DNA of 64,000 nt from Streptomyces sp. SN-593. GTDB taxonomy: Bacteria > Actinomycetota > Actinomycetes > Streptomycetales > Streptomycetaceae. The DNA is taken from positions 1,116,001 through 1,180,000 of the forward strand of contig NZ_AP018365.1 of NCBI RefSeq assembly GCF_016756395.1, read 5' to 3'. Numbering within the stretch: position 1 is the stretch's first letter; each line of letters begins with the position of its first letter. Both the position numbers and the translations under genes were made by a program. This document shows positions 62,525-64,000 of the stretch, one piece after another. The notes beneath the pieces are model-generated. The model was not told the DNA's origin. It worked only from the letters and a program-made list of their open reading frames with translations, and ran no database searches.

Positions 62525-63586
62525 ATGCCTGCGAAAGAGTACGGGATCTTCCTCCCGATCGGGAACGGCGGCTGGATGCTGTCCACGTCGGCCCCGCACC
62601 CCGAGGCGAGCTACGCGTGGAACCGGCGCGCGACGCTGCATGCCGAGCGGATCGGCCTGGACTTCGTCATGTCGATGGCGAAGTGGCGCGGCTTCGGCGG
62701 GAGCACCGACCACTGGGGCCGCTCGCTGGAGTCGGTCACGATGATGTCGGCGCTCGCCGAGGCCACCAGCCGGGTCAGGATCTGGGCCACCCTGCACGCG
62801 AACGTGCACAACCCCGCCGTCGCGGCGAAGATGATCGCCACCCTCCAGGACGTCTCCGGCGGCCGGGCCGGGCTGAACATCGTCAACGGCTCCTACGCCG
62901 GGGAGTTCGAGCAGTTCGGCGCCTGGGACCCGGAACTCGGCCACCAGGAGCGCTACCGGATGACGGAGTTGTGGACGGAGGCGGTCGGGCGGCTGTGGAC
63001 CGAGCCCTCCGTCACCATGCGCACCCCGTACTTCGACCTCGTGGACTGCCGTTCCCGCCCGCACCCGGCGGTGCGCCCGACCCTCATCAGCGCGGGCCGC
63101 TCCGAGGACGCGCGCCGCTTCCAGGCCCGGTACGCCGACGGCGCCTTCCTCGCCGCCGAGAGCCTCGACGAGATGCGGACGCTCTCGGCCGACGTGCACG
63201 CGCGGGCCGCGGCGAACGGCCGCGTCTGCCGGACGTACTCGATGCTCACCGTCGTCCAGGACGAGACCGACGCGCTGGCCGCGCGGAAGGTGCGCGCGTG
63301 GGGCGCGGGGCTGGACCGCGAGGCGCTGGCCCGCATGCGCCGGACCTGGGGCGTGCCGGAGGACCAGGCCCGCGCGTGGGCGGAGGGCGCGGAGGGCGAG
63401 GCCGCCTTCCAGACCGCCTACGTGGCCGGCTCGGCGCGCACCGTCACCGAGCACATCGCGTACATCGTGCGCGAAGCCGATCTGGACGGGCTCATGTTGA
63501 TCTTCCCGGAGTACGACGAGGACATGCTGCTGTTCGGCGAGACCGTGCTGCCGGCCCTGCGGGCCCGCGACGGGTCGACGGCCTGA
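62525..63586 (+). CDS. RutA-like flavin-dependent monooxygenase (LLM class)
   Basis: A 353-residue protein. The opening GIFLPIGNGGWMLSTSAP and the segments DFVMSMAKWRGFGGSTDHWG and VSGGRAGLNIVNGSYAGEFEQFG correspond closely to pyrimidine monooxygenase RutA, which opens the uracil ring using O2 and FMN. No rutB-F genes follow, so the product must be handled elsewhere or the substrate differs (other N-heterocycles or sulfonates). The ATG at 62525 is preferred over GTG 62519 for ribosome-site spacing. Confidence 0.87.
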   Translation: MPAKEYGIFLPIGNGGWMLSTSAPHPEASYAWNRRATLHAERIGLDFVMSMAKWRGFGGSTDHWGRSLESVTMMSALAEATSRVRIWATLHANVHNPAVAAKMIATLQDVSGGRAGLNIVNGSYAGEFEQFGAWDPELGHQERYRMTELWTEAVGRLWTEPSVTMRTPYFDLVDCRSRPHPAVRPTLISAGRSEDARRFQARYADGAFLAAESLDEMRTLSADVHARAAANGRVCRTYSMLTVVQDETDALAARKVRAWGAGLDREALARMRRTWGVPEDQARAWAEGAEGEAAFQTAYVAGSARTVTEHIAYIVREADLDGLMLIFPEYDEDMLLFGETVLPALRARDGSTA

Positions 63587-63767
63587 TTCCACGGCGTTTC
63601 CCGTGGCATCGGCCACAGATGGGCGCCGTTCGGGGCCCATCGGAGCAAAATCGGGTTATAACTTCCGAAGTGGTGCCCAAACCCCACCAATTGATCACCA
63701 CCGGGCGAAGTGACCTATTACACACCCTTCGCCGCATTTCTCCGCCCTGCGTCGAAAGGTGCGTATT

Positions 63768-64000
63768 GTGGCCGCTTACCTGTGTCCTCCCGCGGTGATC
63801 CACGGCGAGCACTCCGTGCCGACGGACGAGATCCTGGCCGACGTCCGCGACCGGCATCCGCGGGCACCGTGGCTGTCCCGGATCGAGGGCATCGCGGGTT
63901 CCACCGGGATCGACACCCGCGGGTGGATGCTGCCGCTGAGCGCCGCCGTGGCGCCCGGCGCCGGCGGCGGCCTGCGGACCCCGGCCCCCGGCCCGGCCCG
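63768..64000 (+). CDS. probable type III polyketide synthase (partial, 5' end)
   Basis: The first 77 codons, cut by the window end. The GTG at 63768 has a gaaaggtg site. The translation AAYLCPPAVIHGEHSVPTDEI and SRIEGIAGSTGIDTRGWMLPL follows the N-terminal pattern of bacterial chalcone/stilbene-synthase-type enzymes (Pro-Ala opening, helix with DEI, then a TGI-x-TR segment). The catalytic Cys-His-Asn lies beyond the edge, so a KASIII-like enzyme is not excluded. The 181-base gap before it is AT-richer, with ttgatc/tattac promoter-like boxes at 63691 and 63716. Confidence 0.55.
   Translation, partial: MAAYLCPPAVIHGEHSVPTDEILADVRDRHPRAPWLSRIEGIAGSTGIDTRGWMLPLSAAVAPGAGGGLRTPAPGPA

Overview
The window is very GC-rich, GTG starts are common, and the gene order matches the Streptomyces core chromosome: pafBC, pafA, the pup-proteasome operon, trmI, metH, gylR-glpFKD, mshC and the chaplins. 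It also has a mycothiol gene and chaplins. I read it as the chromosome of Streptomyces or a close member of Streptomycetaceae. Almost all coding capacity is accounted for.

Layout. 1-6.0 kb (minus strand): a small membrane protein, a Cys4 protein, pafC, pafB (with an in-frame amber codon that removes its last 40 residues), two FKBP prolyl isomerases and pafA. 6.0-8.4 kb: a divergent MFS exporter/LacI pair sharing one operator-like palindrome. 8.4-14.0 kb (minus strand): the Pup-proteasome operon arc-dop-pup-prcB-prcA. PafA attaches Pup, ARC unfolds pupylated substrates, PrcAB degrades them, Dop processes and removes Pup, and PafBC is the linked DNA-damage regulator in actinobacteria. 14-22 kb: a ferredoxin, a secreted protein, TrmI, a site-2 protease, a RecB-like nuclease, an orphan response regulator, a peptide-binding lipoprotein and a HAD phosphatase. 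22-31 kb: metH and the glycerol regulon gylR/glpFKD, with matching palindromes ahead of gylR and glpF. 31-38 kb: a nucleotidyltransferase, then an L-fucose-type oxidative sugar pathway (dehydrogenase, lactonase, dehydratase, SDR and an FCD-GntR regulator). 38-53 kb: a PAC2/ParJ-like protein, mshC, the conserved SCO1664/DUF3090/phosphatase trio, two redox enzymes, a helicase-like protein without its ATPase motifs, and two chaplins, one of them fused to a collagen-like tract.

53.3-59.2 kb is a small genomic island bounded by tRNA-Leu(GAG) and a degenerate copy of that tRNA's end. It starts with a terminator and an IS3 remnant. It carries a tightly coupled four-gene operon: a 45-residue peptide, a JmjC-type oxygenase, an aldo/keto reductase and an APH-fold kinase. 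This looks like an undescribed peptide-modification (RiPP-like) system. Behind it is a regulatory set (XRE-DUF5753, a DUF6879-like protein and small partners). 59.4-63.6 kb is an SsuABC/NMT1-type importer with a RutA-like flavin monooxygenase. A probable type III polyketide synthase runs off the right edge.

Two about 168-bp copies of one inverted-repeat element (MITE-like, apparent TA target duplication) lie at 35.4 and 44.1 kb. In both places the element's terminal repeat supplies the stop codon of the neighbouring minus-strand gene. No rRNA, CRISPR array or complete transposase or integrase gene was seen.
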